Positions 1 through 12,762 of a DNA stretch of 64,000 nt are shown here, piece after piece (position 1 is the first letter of the stretch; every line of letters begins with the position of its first letter). This stretch comes from Haematobia irritans. Lineage: Eukaryota; Arthropoda; Insecta; Diptera; Muscidae. The stretch spans positions 194,267,063-194,331,062 of the forward strand of contig NC_134397.1 of NCBI RefSeq assembly GCF_050003625.1, in the 5' to 3' direction. Under the pieces are notes generated by a model. That model made no database searches. It worked only from the letters and a program-made list of their open reading frames with translations, and was not told where the DNA came from. Made by a program: the position numbers and the translations under genes.

Positions 1-2345
1 AAAATTTGCAATAGAAATAAAATTTTGACAAAATTTTCTATAGAAATAAAATTTATACAATTTTGGCCAAATATTCTATAGAAATAAAGTTTTTACAAAA
101 CATTCTACTGAAAAAAAAAATTCTAACGAAATAAATAAAAAAATTTTGACAAAATTTTTTATAGAAATAAAATTTTGACAAAATTTTTATGGAAATAAAA
201 TTATAACAAAATTTGCAATAGAAATAAAATTTTGACAAAAGTTTTATGGAAATAAAATTATAACAAAAGTTTCACTAGAAATAACATTTTTACAAAATTT
301 GCAATAGAAATAAAATTTTGACAAAAATTTCAATAGAAATAAAATATTGAAAAAATTGTCTTTAGAAATACAATTTTGTAAAATGTTTCTAGCGAATTAA
401 AATCTTGACAAAATTTTCTATAGAAATAATATTTTGGCAAAATATTCTATAGAAATAAAGTTTTTACAAAACTTTCTGCTGAAATAAAATTTTGACAAAA
501 TTTTCTACCGAAATAAAATTTTGACAAAATTCTCTAACGAAATAAAATGTTGACAAAATTTTCTAACAAAATAAAATTTTTACAAAATTTTCTATAGAAA
601 TAAAATTTTGACAAAAATTGCAATAGAAATAAAATTTTGACAAAATTTTCAATAGAATAAAATATTGAAAAAATTGTCTTTAGAAATACAATTTTGTAAA
701 ATGTTTCTAGCGAATTAAAATCTTGACAAAATTTTCTATAGAAATAATATTTTGGCAAAATATTCTATAGAAATAAAATTTTGACAAAATTTTTTTATAG
801 AAATAAAATTTTGACAAAATTTTTATAGAAATCAAATTATGACAAAATTTTCAATAGAAATAAAATTTTGACAAAATTTGCAATAGAAATAAAATTTTGA
901 CAAAATTTTTTATAGAAATAAAATTTTGGCAAATATTCTATAGAAATAAAATTGTGGCAAAATATTCTATAGAAATTAAGTTTTTACAAAACTTTCTACT
1001 GAAATAAAATTTTGACAAAATTTTCTAACTAAATACAATTTTGCCAAAATATTCTATAGAAATAAAATTTTGACAAAATTTTTTTATAGAAATAAAATTT
1101 TGACAAAATTTTTATGGAAATAGAATTATAACAAAATTTTCAATAGAAATAAAATTTTGACAAAATTTGCAATAGAAATAAAATTTTGACAAAATTTTCT
1201 ATAGAAATATAGAAATAACATTTTGGCAAAATATTCTATAGAAATAAAGTTTTTACAAAATTTTCTACCGAAATAAAATTTTGACAAAATTCTCTAACGA
1301 AATAAAATGTTGAATAAAATTTTGACAAAATTTTCTATAGAAATATTTTGACAAAATTTTCTATAGAAATAAAATTTTGACAAAATTTTCTATAGATAAA
1401 AAATTTTGACAACATTTTTTATAGAAATAAAATGTTGACAACAATTTTTATAGAAATAAAAATTTTACAAAAATTTCTATAGCAATAAAAATTTGACTAA
1501 ATTTTCTATAGCAATAAAATTTTGACAAAAATTTCTAACGAAATAAAATTTTGACAAAATTTTCTATAGAAATAAAATTTTGACAAAAATTGCAATAGAA
1601 ATAAAATTTTGACAAAATTTTCAATAGAAATAAAATATTGAAAAAATTGTCTTTAGAAATACAATTTTGTAAAATGTTTCTAGCGAATTAAAATATTGAC
1701 AAAATTGTCTATAGAAATAATATTTTGGCAAAATATTCTATAGAAACAAAGTTTTTACAAAACTTTCTGCTGAAATAAAATTTTTACAAAATTTTCTACC
1801 GAAATAAAATTTTGACAAAATTCTCTAACGAAATAAAATGTTGACAAAAGTTTCTAACAAAATAAAATTTTTACAAAATTTTCTATAGAAATAATATTTT
1901 GACAAAATTTTCTATAGATAAAAAATTTTGACATTTTTTATAGAAATAAAATGTTGACAAAATTTTTTATAGAAATAAAAATTTGACAAAATTTTCTATA
2001 GCAATAAAATTTTGACAAAAATTTCTAACGAAATAAAATTTTGACAAAATTTTCTAACGAAATAAAATTTTGACAAAATTTTCTATAGAAATAAAATTTT
2101 GACAAATTTTTCTATAGATAAAAAATTTTGACAAAATTTTTTATAGAAATAAAATTTTGACAAAATTTTCTAACGAAATAAAATTTTGACAAAATTTTCT
2201 ACCGAAATAAAATTTTGACAAATTCTGTAACGAAATAAAATTTTGACAAAATTTTTATAGAAATAAAATTTTGACATAATTTTCTATAGGAATAAAATTT
2301 TGATAAAATTTACTATAGAAATAAAATTTTGATAAAATTTAAATT
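1..2345 (+). repeat. 29-bp AT-rich minisatellite array, plus orientation
   Basis: Tandem copies of a 29-bp monomer made of AAAATTTT, the palindrome TTTCTATAGAAA, a second AAAATTTT and a GAC tag. The array is already running at base 1, so its true start lies outside the window. Variant monomers (for example with TCTAACGAAAT or TCAATAGAAAT) recur in the same order. A block marked by AAATTGTCTTTAGAAAT recurs at about 353, 671 and 1644, so there is a higher-order unit of roughly 320 bp and a multiple of it. It is not coding: the short frames are period artefacts. Confidence 0.95.
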
Positions 2346-3574
2346 TTAACAAAATGTTCTATATAATTTTTTGAAAATGAAATTTTTTGTTTGGTAGTGT
2401 TTAGATAAAATTTTCTCAAAATAAAAAAAGATAACTTGGATTCAAAGATTTGGATCTAACCATGAATTGACATTGACATTGATTCCTAGCGAAAGATATG
2501 GTTTCTTTAAAATAAAGAAATAAAATAAAGAACGGAACCTTCCAGGACATTAAGGCCAACTTAACCTTATTTTAGTTCATGGTTATGGGAACTTAGAATT
2601 AAGTTCTTTGAGTTAGGAATATTTTACTTAAAATTTCTCCAATATAAGAAGGATTAATTAAGTTTAATTAATAAGAAAAATATTTACCTGATATGAAAGA
2701 TTATGTCACCTTAATTTTAGGACATTTGTAAAACATTAAGGACAAATTTCTTTATATTTTAATTAAAAGAATACTGTACCCGTATTTCCGTTAACGTTTT
2801 GTGATCATAAAATATAATACACGAATCTTTGGATTAAAAATCAAAAAACCTCAAATATAGGCTACGCATTTTTTTATAAAAAATGAAGTTGGCTGGGTTC
2901 TTTTGAGCGTTCTTCCTCCGTCTGTAATTGTTTCGTTTTGTTATTGTTGGTTTCCGCACCACTCATTATTGTGCTAATTTCAACTTAAAACCATTAGTTT
3001 TAAACCTTAGAATACAATTTATGATGTATTTATTTCGAAATTTAAAATTCACTTTTAATGTTCCCTGATTATGCCTAACTTTTTCCCATTTTGTTTTACT
3101 TTGTTTACCCTTTGAAGTAGAAGGATTAAAACAAAATCCTTTACTTTTAGGAGAAAATAGAAAAGGCTAATTAATCAACATGTTTTTGGACAAATAATAA
3201 ACACACACAAAATACTAATGCGTACCGAGGTCTTGTGGATGCTTTAATGGTGGTTTCCTTTTGAAACCTTTTGAGGGTACATCGCAAATGTGGTTTCTCA
3301 AAAGAAAAAGGATGAGATTGTAACAGTTGGATATTATTCATAGCGGAAAATTTTGAGAGAAAAATATTTTTTTTTATTATAAGACGTGTATGAGATTTCG
3401 GAAATCTTGATCCTACTTTAAGTACTTAAAACCAAAATCTGTGATAAAACTGGCCGAGAAATCTATCGTTGAAGCTAGCTATTTTTGATCAAAATAAAAA
3501 ATAATAATGTGATATATTTTAGCATTTTTTTAATAACATTGTTTAAAAGAGAAAAATGTCGAAAATAACATCAA
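2346..3574. other. Unique AT-rich DNA, no gene seen
   Basis: This stretch leaves the minisatellite and shows no long open frame, RNA gene or clear repeat on either strand. Its composition is ordinary AT-rich fly intergenic or intronic sequence with homopolymer runs. Confidence 0.6.
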
Positions 3575-3865
3575 ATTTTATAGTCAGTGTTGATTTGTAC
3601 GAATTGGCTATCTTTGACACGATTTAAGGCCTTCTACACTTTTTGGAACATCAATGGCTTTAGTGCAAGCTCATTTTTTAATATTCGCTGCATTCCGTTC
3701 CCGTGATATATGCAGCTCATGGGCAAGTTTTCTATCACTGTGGCGTGGATTTCAATCAAATCTGTCGTTCACTTTTTGGATACTTTTGGTGTTTTACGGA
3801 ATGTTTTTTGTCCACTTTTATGGACGCATTGAAGCACTGTCAGTATCACGATAACAAGTAGTGGT
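3575..3865 (-). pseudogene. Mariner-type transposase relic with internal deletion
   Basis: On the minus strand, interrupted frames read RKLAHELHISRER and then KNELALKPLMFQKV. These match the usual DNA-binding region of mariner transposases (an RKLA..L.ISR helix-turn-helix followed by ILKNELGLKP). Directly after it comes NRVKDSQFVQINTD, which resembles the transposase C-terminal tail in the other relic at 63579-63905 (VRAKGSQCEQISTD). The whole DDE catalytic core is therefore missing, presumably by internal deletion. Several frameshifts and stops are present. The 66-residue plus-strand frame here is only the antisense of this relic. Confidence 0.75.
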
Positions 3866-4104
3866 AGCGAGGAACAACAGATTTATTAACATGTACATCA
3901 GGGATGGAAAATACAATTTTTAATAATGTACGAAAAAGCTTCACAAAATTTCATCAAAATGCCATTGGAAGATTATTGTCAAGAGCTCCTTTAGACTGAA
4001 TTTTAAAGTAACTAAAATTTTGTTTGTCATCTCTTCAATTTTAAATTTTTGTTTAGTTTTATATCCGCTTACAAAAACTACCGTAGTATTGTAATCACTA
4101 ATTT

Positions 4105-6950
4105 TGGCAAAATTTTCTATAGAAATTAAATTTTAAGAAAATTTTCTATAGAAATAAAATTTTGACAAAATTTTCTTAGAAATAAAATTTTCAAAAAGTT
4201 TTCTATAGCAATAAAATTTTGACAAAATTTTCTATAGAAATAAAATTTTGACAAAATTTTCTATAGAAATAAAATTTTGACAACGTTTTCTATAGAAATA
4301 AAATTTTGACAACGTTTTCTATAGAAATAAAATTTTGACAACCCTTTCTATAGAAATAAAATTTTGACAAAATTTTCTATAAAAATAAAATTTTGACAAA
4401 ATTTTCTATAGCAACAAAATATTCACAAAATTTTCTATAGAAATAAATTTTGATAAAGTTTTCTATCGAAATAAAATTTTATACAACATTTTTCTATAGA
4501 AATAAAATTTTGACAAAATTTTCTATAGGAATAAAATTTTGACACAATTTTCAGTAGAAATTAAATTTTGACAAAATTTTCTACAGGAATACAATTTTGA
4601 CAAAATTTTCTATAGAAATAAAATTTTGACAAAATTTTCTATAGCAATAAAATTTTCTATAGCAATAAAATTGTCACAAAATTTTCTATACAAATAAAAT
4701 TTTGACAAATATTTCTATAGAAATAAAATTTTGACAAAATTTTCTATAGAAATAAAATTTTGACAAAATTTTCTATAGAAATAAAATGTTAACAAAATTT
4801 TCTATAGGAATAAAATTTTGACACAATTTTCTGTATAAATAAAATTTTGACAAAATTGTCTACAGGAATAAAAATTTGACAAAATTTTCTAATGAAGTAA
4901 ATTTTTGACAAAACTTTCTATAGAAATAAAAATTTAACAAAATATTCTATAGGAATAAAATTTTGACAAAGTTTTCTATAGAAATAAAATTTTGACAAAA
5001 TTTTCAATAGAAATAAAATTTTGACAAAATTTTCTACCGAAGTAAAATTTTGACAAAATTATCTGTAGAAATAAAATTTTGACAAAATTTTCTATAGAAA
5101 TAATATTTTGACAAAATTTTCTACAGAAATAAAATTTTGTCAAAATTTTCTAAAGGAGTGAAGTTTTGACAAAGTTTTCTATAGAAATAAAATTTTGACA
5201 AACTTTGCTATAGAAATAAAATTTTGACAAATTTTTCTACCGAAGTAAAATTTTGACAAATTTTGCTACCGAAGTAAAATTTTGACAAAATTAATAAACA
5301 TAAATATTTAACAAAATTTTCTTTAGAAATAAAAATTTGACAAAATTTTCTATAAAAATAAAAATTTTACACAATTTTCTATAGAAATAAATTTTTGACG
5401 AAATTTTCTATAGCAATAAAATTGTCACAAAATTTTCTATGGAAATAAAAAATTTACAAAATTTTCTATAAAAATAAAGTTTTAACAATATTTTCTATAG
5501 AAATAACATTTTGAAATAATTTTCTATAGAAATAAAATTTTGACAAAATTTTCTATACGCATAAAATTTTGAGAAAAATTTTTATAGCAATAAAATTTTC
5601 ACAAAATTTTCTAAAGAAATAAAATTTTGACAAAATTTTCTATATGCATAAAATTTTGACAAAATTTTCTATACGCATAAAATTTTGACACAATTTTCTG
5701 TAGAAATAAAATTTTGACAAAATTTTCTACAGATATAAAATTTTGACAACATTTTCTATAGAAATAAAATCTTGACAAAATTTTCTATAGCAATAAAATC
5801 TTGACAAAATTTTCCATAAAAATACAATTTTGACAAAATTTTCTATAAAAATAAAATTTTAACCATATTTTCTATAGAAATAAAATTTTGAAATAATTTT
5901 CTATAGAAATGAAATTTTGACAAATATTTCTATAGAAATAAAATTTTAACAAAAATTCCAATATCAATAAAATTTTCAATAAAATTTTCTATAGGAATAA
6001 AATTTTGACAAAATTTGCTATACACATAAAATTTTGACAAAATTTTCTATAGCAATAAAATTTTCACAAAATTTTCTATAGGAATAAAATTTTCACAAAA
6101 TTTTCTATAGGAATAAAATCTTGACAACATTTTCTATAAAAATAAAATTTTGACAAAATTTTTTATAAAAATAAAATTTTGACAAACTTTTCTATAGGAA
6201 TAAAATTTTCACAAATATTTCTATAGCAACAAAATGCTAACAAAAGTTTCTATAAAATTAAAATTTTGACAAAATCTTCTATACGCATAAAATGTTGACA
6301 AAATTTTCTATAGAAATAAAATTTTCGCAAAATATTCTATAGGAATAAAATGTTGACAAAATTTTCTATAGAAATAAAATTTTAACACAATTTTTTACAG
6401 AAATAAAATTTTGACAAAATTTTCTATAGAAATAAAATGTTAACAAAATTGTCGATAGGAATAAAATTTTGACAACATTTTCTACACGAATAAAATTTTG
6501 ACATAATTTTCTACAGGAATAAAATTTTGACCAAATTTTCTATAGTAATAAAATTTTGACAAAATTTTCTATAGCAATAAAATTGTCACAAAGTTTTCTA
6601 TAGAAATAAAATTTTAACAATATTTTCTATAGAAATAAAATTTTGAAATAATTTTCTATAGAAATAACATTTTGACAAGATTTCTATAGAAATAAAATTT
6701 TCATAAATATTTCTATAGAAATAAAATTTTGACAAAATTTTCTATAAAAAAAAATTTGAATACAATTTTCTATAGGAATAAAATTTTGTTAAAATTTTTA
6801 TAGAAATAAATTTATTTCTATAGAAATAAAATTTTGACAAAATTTTCTATAGAAATAAAATTTTGGCAAATTTTTCTATAGCAGTAAAATTTTCACAAAA
6901 TTTTCTATATCAATACAATTTTCATAAAATTTTCTATAGAAAACGATATA
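4105..6950 (+). repeat. 29-bp minisatellite array, plus orientation
   Basis: About 100 copies of the 29-bp monomer. This block is richer than others in the variants CTATAGCAATAAAATT, CTATAGGAATAAAATT and CTATACGCATAAAATT. These recur in runs, which indicates local amplification of several neighbouring monomers together. There is no gene. Confidence 0.95.
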
Positions 6951-7136
6951 TAGAATCACATGACCAAAACATTCTTGAAATTAAAGAAAATTTTTGCCAA
7001 ATGTAAAAGTTTGTTTAAGACTTTGTCAAAATATTAAAATATTTTGGAAAATGGAGTACTTTAGTACATCATTTTCTATTCCAGAAGTACATGCTGGAGG
7101 GCTTTAACGATAGTCTCTTGTTGGTTTCCAATCAAT

Positions 7137-7315
7137 CACTATACCACTCTTGATTTCCATCACGAATAACTTTATTTCTGTATGCAATCGAACAAACTAC
7201 TTTTGTAATCTTCTAAGCAATAAAATGAACTGTGTAAATATGACAGCTGCCAGAGGAGCAGTTTAAAACCGACAGCAACCTGAAATTATTTGCAATACAT
7301 ATCAGCCACCCTGTA
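7137..7315. mobile_element. Mariner terminal relic
   Basis: It begins with a segment (CATCACGAATAACTTTATTT) that recurs at 60793, and ends in ATCAGCCACCCTGTA, the reverse complement of the ACAGGGTGGCTGAT end found at 57490. The two copies share about 150 bp with scattered changes. It is an end fragment of a mariner-like element without coding capacity. Confidence 0.65.
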
Positions 7316-8962
7316 CAGACATATGGTGAATATAAATATGTCAAATGACCTAAGTTTATCACAGCTCAAACATTTTAAAGGGTTGAAATTTCCTGATTTG
7401 TAAAGTCGAAAAATGGAAATTCCCAAAATCTTTAAATTTGGAAAACTTGAAAAGTCGACTTTGGGATTCTGTAAAAAATCGAAAAGTCGACTTTTGGATT
7501 CTGAAAAGAATCGAAAAGTCAATGTGCACACTATCTAAAACTAGTTTCCCGAAGATTTCTGCATATCTTTATGTGGAGGCATCACTCGTCCGAGCCTTGG
7601 ACCTATGACTAAATGACAAAGACAGAGTGCTCAAAATAAACACTGCACTGCCTTGATGCCATTGGATTAGGATAAACCCGACATGTCAAATAGATACTTG
7701 TACATTCTATAGATTCCCATGTATGGTCATTTGCTATGTCATCCGAAAAGAAATTCGATATAGTTGTTCGTCCCCTAAGAGTTTATTGCTGAATCCAGAA
7801 GCATTTGCAAGCCGTGCTTATCAGTGAATTTTGGTAAAAAATGTCAAGGCATATCTCCTATATTACAATAATTATAATTCATAATTTATAGGAAATATGT
7901 TTAAATTAAGTTAAAGTTACTTTAGGATCCATCGATAAATTTGGCTATGGTTGAAAAAGTATTTTGGGGGAAATTAAATTGTTGCCTATAAAAAATACTA
8001 CTATCTCAAATGTATTGCCATACACGCCTGCCAAACTATTTCCCAAGTAATTTTTATGGTAGCTGTATTGGATGGTAGGGTATCTCCTTAAAACCAAACT
8101 TCCATTAGTCGCCTATCATCAATTTGACTGATTTTATAGCATTTTTTTGCAGTTGTATTAATTACTACAAGCCACTTATAATTATTAACCATTTGTTATT
8201 ATTGTGACAATTAATTTTATCAGCAATGTTTTATTGTCACCATTAATTAAAAATATTACACCAAAAAGAGATATAACTTATTTATGGCTATGAATAAGCT
8301 GTTTTAGGAAATATTCAAAGACCCAAAATAAACTACAACTTTTTTGGTAGTCCATAAATAGAACAACAGAAAAATTTCTATGAGAAGTAAATGGAGCACA
8401 ACATAATAATCGCATTATCTTAATTAAAGAGTCACACAAAATCCATAAATCTATGGGAGCCTATAGTAGCAATAATCACCAAATAAATTGAACGTTCTTT
8501 GAATGTCCATGACCATGTGTTGTCTATTTCTATTGAATTTTCTGCATTTATTGGATGAAAGAAGTCTATTTTCTTCACAAGTCATAATGAATTTACAATG
8601 GCTAAGTATTGGATGAAAAGTTTTTCCATTAGAAGTTTTGTATGCCATAAAGTTATCTTCCAGAATTATTGGGTCTATGAGAGAGATAAAGTTATAAGAT
8701 TTCAGAGTTTTTGTGGTAAAAGCACAGAATGAGAAAAAAAACATTTTTTTTGCAAGTGGTATTGAAGAGCTTACGTCTGTTTTTGTTTCTTAAGTCTCCA
8801 GCAAGAGAAAATTATTGATTTACGGTCATTTTCATATAGCTTCGTTAGGATTTAACTACCAGTGAATAGAAAGTAAATTGCAGATATCCTATAGTAGGTT
8901 AGATGTAACTGAAAAAAATCAGCAGCCAAGTTCCTAATTGGCATATGAATATAAAGCCAACA
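7316..8962. other. Unique AT-rich DNA, no gene seen
   Basis: There are no repeats of the families seen elsewhere. The longest frame (97 codons, minus, 8451-8744) has no recognisable motif and sits in low-complexity AT-rich DNA. I see nothing else to call. Confidence 0.5.
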
Positions 8963-9241
8963 TTTCTATAGAAATAAAATTTTGACAAAATTTTCTATGA
9001 AACCAAAATTTTAGCCAAATTTACTGTAGACATAAAACTTTCTATAGAAATAAAATTTTTACAAAATTTTCTATAGAAATAAAATTTTGACAAAATTTTT
9101 TATAGAAATAAAATTTTCAGAAATTTCCATAGAAATAAAATTTTGACAAAATTTGCAAGAAATAAATTTTTTTTAAAAAATTGATATAGAAATACAAATA
9201 CAAAATTTTCAATAGAAATAACATTTTGACAAAATCTTCTA
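8963..9241 (+). repeat. 29-bp minisatellite block, left part
   Basis: Degenerate plus-oriented monomers. The block is cut at 9241 by an inserted TA-flanked element and resumes at 10310 in the same monomer. The two parts were therefore one array before the insertion. Confidence 0.9.
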
Positions 9242-9552
9242 CACCCTCAAAAAAAATCGCTTCTTTAACATATGTTCCAAACATATTTTGCAGGAAGCAC
9301 ATATATTATTGGATATTGCCGAAACATTAATATGTTTGTTTTATGTGAACATATTATATGTTTGGAAGCATTTTGAGCCCAAAAATATTATATGCTTGGA
9401 AGAATTTTTCCCAAAGACGATTGTTCTCATTGCCTAACATACCCGTAATTTTCACTTCCACGAAATATTTTAGTTCTTGGCCCCTTTTTCTGTAATACAA
9501 ATAATGTTGAAGAAGTTATTCACTTTTATAAATTTTTTAAATTTTACCTTTC

Positions 9553-9636
9553 GCCTGCACGGAGAATCGAACCGAGTACCATACAGTTTGTAAGCCAACA
9601 CACTATCCACTGGGCTACGTAGCTGTTATGGTCACC
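9553..9636 (-). other. tRNA-like module, minus strand
   Basis: On the minus strand it contains GGTTCGATTCTCC, a good match to the RNA polymerase III B box, preceded by an A-box-like AGCCCAGTGGATAG about 35 bases upstream. The acceptor and anticodon stems do not pair properly, so this is tRNA-derived or tRNA-like sequence, not a working tRNA gene. It lies inside the TA-flanked element. Confidence 0.5.
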
Positions 9637-9738
9637 AGCAGATAATTATCGTTATAAGTTACATTTATATAGCATAGTTTGCAGCGCCCACGAGCCCATG
9701 CAAACATAACATTATTTAACAGAAACATACATTTGGTT

Positions 9739-9810
9739 GCCACGTGGAGCAGTGGTTAGCATGTCTGCCTTGCATGCAAAGGGTCGTGGGTTCAATCCCT
9801 GCTCCGACCG
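9739..9810 (+). other. tRNA-like module, plus strand, related to the SINE head
   Basis: An A-box-like AGCAGTGGTTAGCATG and the B box GGTTCAATCCC (9789-9799) are spaced as in a tRNA. The loop CTTGCAT would place a TGC (alanine) anticodon, but the stem beside it is poor and the normal acceptor stem is lost. GGAGCAG (9746-9752) pairs perfectly with CTGCTCC (9799-9805), giving a different hairpin. A T run follows at about 9816, as in polymerase III terminators. The sequence closely resembles the head of the SINE at 33557, so a SINE-type tRNA has been captured here. Confidence 0.6.
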
Positions 9811-10309
9811 AAAACTTTTTTTTTTTTTAAATTTGCACATTTATATTTATACTATATTAAATTTTTATAATGAAACTTCGATTTCATTCAAATTTTTGGC
9901 CTTATCATAAAACAGTTTTCCGAAACAACATACCAGCGGTTTCACAGAAATTGTTCTCTTTTGATTCTTTCGCTGTGTTATGTTGATATCTTTCGTCAAC
10001 TCTCCCGGTTTCCATCTCTATTTCTTTCTCTATACTCTCTCTGTCGCTTTGGATAAAATATCACAACATATGTATGTTTAGTCGAAATTTGTAAATTTAT
10101 ATATGTTTGCATTCACACATATGATTTTTATGAAACATTTATGCCCCAAACATAATATATTCCAACATATTAACATAGATGTCCCAAACATTTAGTGTTA
10201 GTTTAGGAACATTACATGTTTGCACTTAAATATATTGTGTTTTAAAATTGTGCCCGAAACACACTTTGTTTATATCGGAACATATGAAAAACATATTTTT
10301 CTAAGAGTG

Positions 10310-11920
10310 TATAGATATAAAATTTTAACAAAATTTTCTATAGAAATAAAATTTTCAGAAAATTCTATAGAAATACAATTTTTACAAAATTTTCTATAAA
10401 AATTAAATTTTAACAAAATTTCCCATGGAAACACAAGTTTTTAAAAAAAATATTTTGATGCAATTTTCTATAGAAAAAATATTTTGATACAATTTTCTAT
10501 AGAAACAAGATTTTGATAAACTGTTCTATAGAAATAAAATTTTGACAAACTTTTATATAGAAATAAAATTAAAAAAAAAAATCTATAAAAATAAAATTTT
10601 AACAAAATTGTCATAGAAATAACATTTTGACAGAATTGTCATAAAAATTAAATTTTGACAAAATTTTTCACAAAAATAAAATTTTAGATAGAAATAAAAG
10701 TTTGACAAAACTGTCATAGAAAAGTTTTTAAAAAAAATATTTTGATGCAATTTTCTATAGAAAAAATATTTTGATACAATTTTCTATAGAAACAAGATTT
10801 TGATAAACTGTTCTATAGAAATAAAATTTTGACAAACTTATATATACAAATAAAATTAAAAAAAAAAATCTATAAAAATAAAATTTTAACAAAATTGTCA
10901 TAGAAATAACATTTTGACAGAATTGTCATAGAAATAAAATTTTGACAAAATTTTCTATAAAAATATAATCTTAGATGGAAATAAAAGTTTGACAAAATTT
11001 TAGATAAAAATAACATTTTGACAAAATTTGCCAACGTGACAGGCATCTATTGAGATAACTATTTCTATAGAAATTAAATGTTGACAAAAAAAAAATTTTC
11101 ATAGAAATTAAATTTTTACAAAATTGTCATAGAAAAACAATGTTAGGTAGAAATAAAATTTTGACAAAATTTCAGATAGAAATAAAATTTTGACAAAATT
11201 TTTGATAGAAATAAAATTTTGACAAAATTTTTGATAGAAATAACATTTTGACAAAATGGTCTATAAAAATTGAATTTGGAAAAAACTTCCTGTAGAAATA
11301 AAATTTTCTATAGAAAAAATATTTTGATACATTTTGCTATAGAAAAAAATGTTGATAAAATTTTCTATAGAAATAAAATTTTTACAAACTTTTCTATAGA
11401 AATAAAATTAAAAAAATTCTATGAAAATAAAATTTTGACAGAATTGTCCTAGAAATAAAATTTTGACAAAATTTTCTACAAAAATAAAATTTTAGATAGA
11501 AATTTTGACAAAATTCTATTTTTCTAGAAATAGAAATAAAATATTGACAACATTTTCTATAGAAATAAAATTTTGACAAAATTTTTGATAGAGATAACAT
11601 TTTGACAAAATTTTCTATAGAAAAAAAATTTGGACAAAATTTTCAATAGAAATAAAATTTTGAAAAAAACTTCTATAGAAACAAAATGCTGAGAAAATTT
11701 TCTATAGAAATAAAATTTTGACAAAACTTGCTATAGAAATAAATTTTTCAGGAAATTCTCTATAGAAATAAAAATATTTATAGAAATAAAATTTTCCAAT
11801 AATTTTTTATAGAAATAAAATTTTCAGATTTTCTATATAAATAAAATTTGGGAAAATTTTTTATAGAAAAAAATTTGGCAAAATTTTCGTAGAAATAAAA
11901 TGTTGTGAAAATCTATATAT
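10310..11920 (+). repeat. 29-bp minisatellite block, right part
   Basis: Continuation of the array split by the 1.07-kb element. It contains a local tandem duplication of about 300 bp: the series from the AAAAAAATATTTTGATGC variant (about 10445) through GAAACAAGATTTTG and AAAATTGTCATAG is repeated from about 10735. Confidence 0.9.
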
Positions 11921-11921
11921 A

Positions 11922-12500
11922 TAAAACTCAATCTATATTTGTTTGATTTTTGTATGTTCCGAGTTGGCTCCGAAACGGCTGAACTGATTTACTTGAAACT
12001 TTCAGAGATCGTAGGGGCCGTTCATGTGGTGAAAGTAGAGTACCTCATTTTTTGACAGCGGGACCTCCCCTTTGTCGGACCAAAGTTGACCGATTTGCTT
12101 GAAATTTTCATTGAAGGTTGGGGTTGGCATCTAGACAAAGATCCGCTACTTTATATTTCAATATTTGAAGGTGTAGGGGGACCTCATCTTTGTTCGACTT
12201 TTTTTAAAGTACTGTGAAAAAACTAAAATTCTACAAATTATCTGAGATTTACAGAGAACATGCGGTGAGGTTATGGAATTAACATGGGGTACATGATGAT
12301 TTCATATGTGCACGGGGAGGGGGAACTCCCCCTTGCCTTACTTTTTGAAACTTGGAACAAAATTATGCTTGCTTGAAATTTTCATTGAATGTTGGGGTTG
12401 GTATCTAGACAAAAATCCGCTACATAACTTTTCGATATTTGGCCACACTTTTTTTTTAAGTACAGTGAAAACTAAACTCCCCCGACTGAAATTTTACGGA
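11922..12500 (+). mobile_element. Interspersed element with internal repeats, plus copy
   Basis: It starts with a TATATATATAAAACTCAAT end and contains two similar subunits, each with GCTTGAAATTTTCATTGAA, then TTGGGGTTGG and a CTAGACAAA.ATCCGCTAC motif. Chance translations of the subunits resemble those of the minus-oriented region 26341-27635 (LEIF...LGTKL, then STVK or CTVK), which shows both are copies of one family. It is probably a Helitron- or DINE-like non-autonomous element; the family name is uncertain. Confidence 0.55.
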
Positions 12501-12688
12501 AAAATTTTCTATAGAAAAAAAATTTTTGACAAAATGATCTATAGAAATAACTTTTGGACAAAATTTTCTATAGAAATAAAATTTTCAGAAAAATTTTTAT
12601 AGAAATAAAATTTTCAGAAAAATTTTTATAGAAATAAAATTTTCATAAAATTTTCTATAGAAATAAAATTTTCATAAAATTTCGACAA

Positions 12689-12762
12689 AACTATGTTTTC
12701 AAAGCTTCACCAAAAAGCCGCTCGGGCTTGGCTATTAAAAGTAGGTTCTTGTCATTAAGCTA
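12689..12762 (+). mobile_element. SINE fragment, first duplicated copy
   Basis: The sequence ATGTTTTCAAAGCTTCACC, then GGGCTTGGCTATTAAAAG and CTTGTCATTAAGCT, matches the middle of the complete SINE at 33557-33897. The 5' tRNA-like part and the 3' CCTAA tail are missing. The fragment is embedded in minisatellite and was duplicated with it. Confidence 0.65.

Larger units (their letters stand above)
9242..10309. mobile_element. 1.07-kb non-autonomous DNA element with TA target duplication
   Basis: The ends are CACCCTCAAAAAAAATC at the left and, read from the right end inward, CACTCTTAGAAAAATATG, an imperfect terminal inverted repeat. TA flanks both sides (9240-9241 and 10310-10311). Removing the element restores a normal minisatellite monomer across TCTATAG. 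Near both ends the motif AACATATG/AAACATAT is repeated many times in both directions. The centre holds two tRNA-like modules. There is no transposase frame, so it is non-autonomous. The CAC...GTG ends with TA duplication could fit a Tc1/mariner-like or CACTA-like source; I cannot decide which. Confidence 0.75.

Noticed and set aside
1..2345. CRISPR-like regular repeats
   Set aside because: Monomers are directly adjacent with no unique spacers, and the surrounding elements are eukaryotic.
3654..3854. 66-codon plus-strand frame
   Set aside because: It is antisense to the mariner transposase relic on the minus strand.
9739..9810. Functional alanine tRNA gene
   Set aside because: The acceptor stem and anticodon stem do not pair; the sequence is shared with a SINE head and sits in a transposon.
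12306..12602. 98-codon frame with a similar frame at 26899-27081
   Set aside because: Similarity comes from both being copies of the same non-coding interspersed repeat; frames are short and broken in other units.
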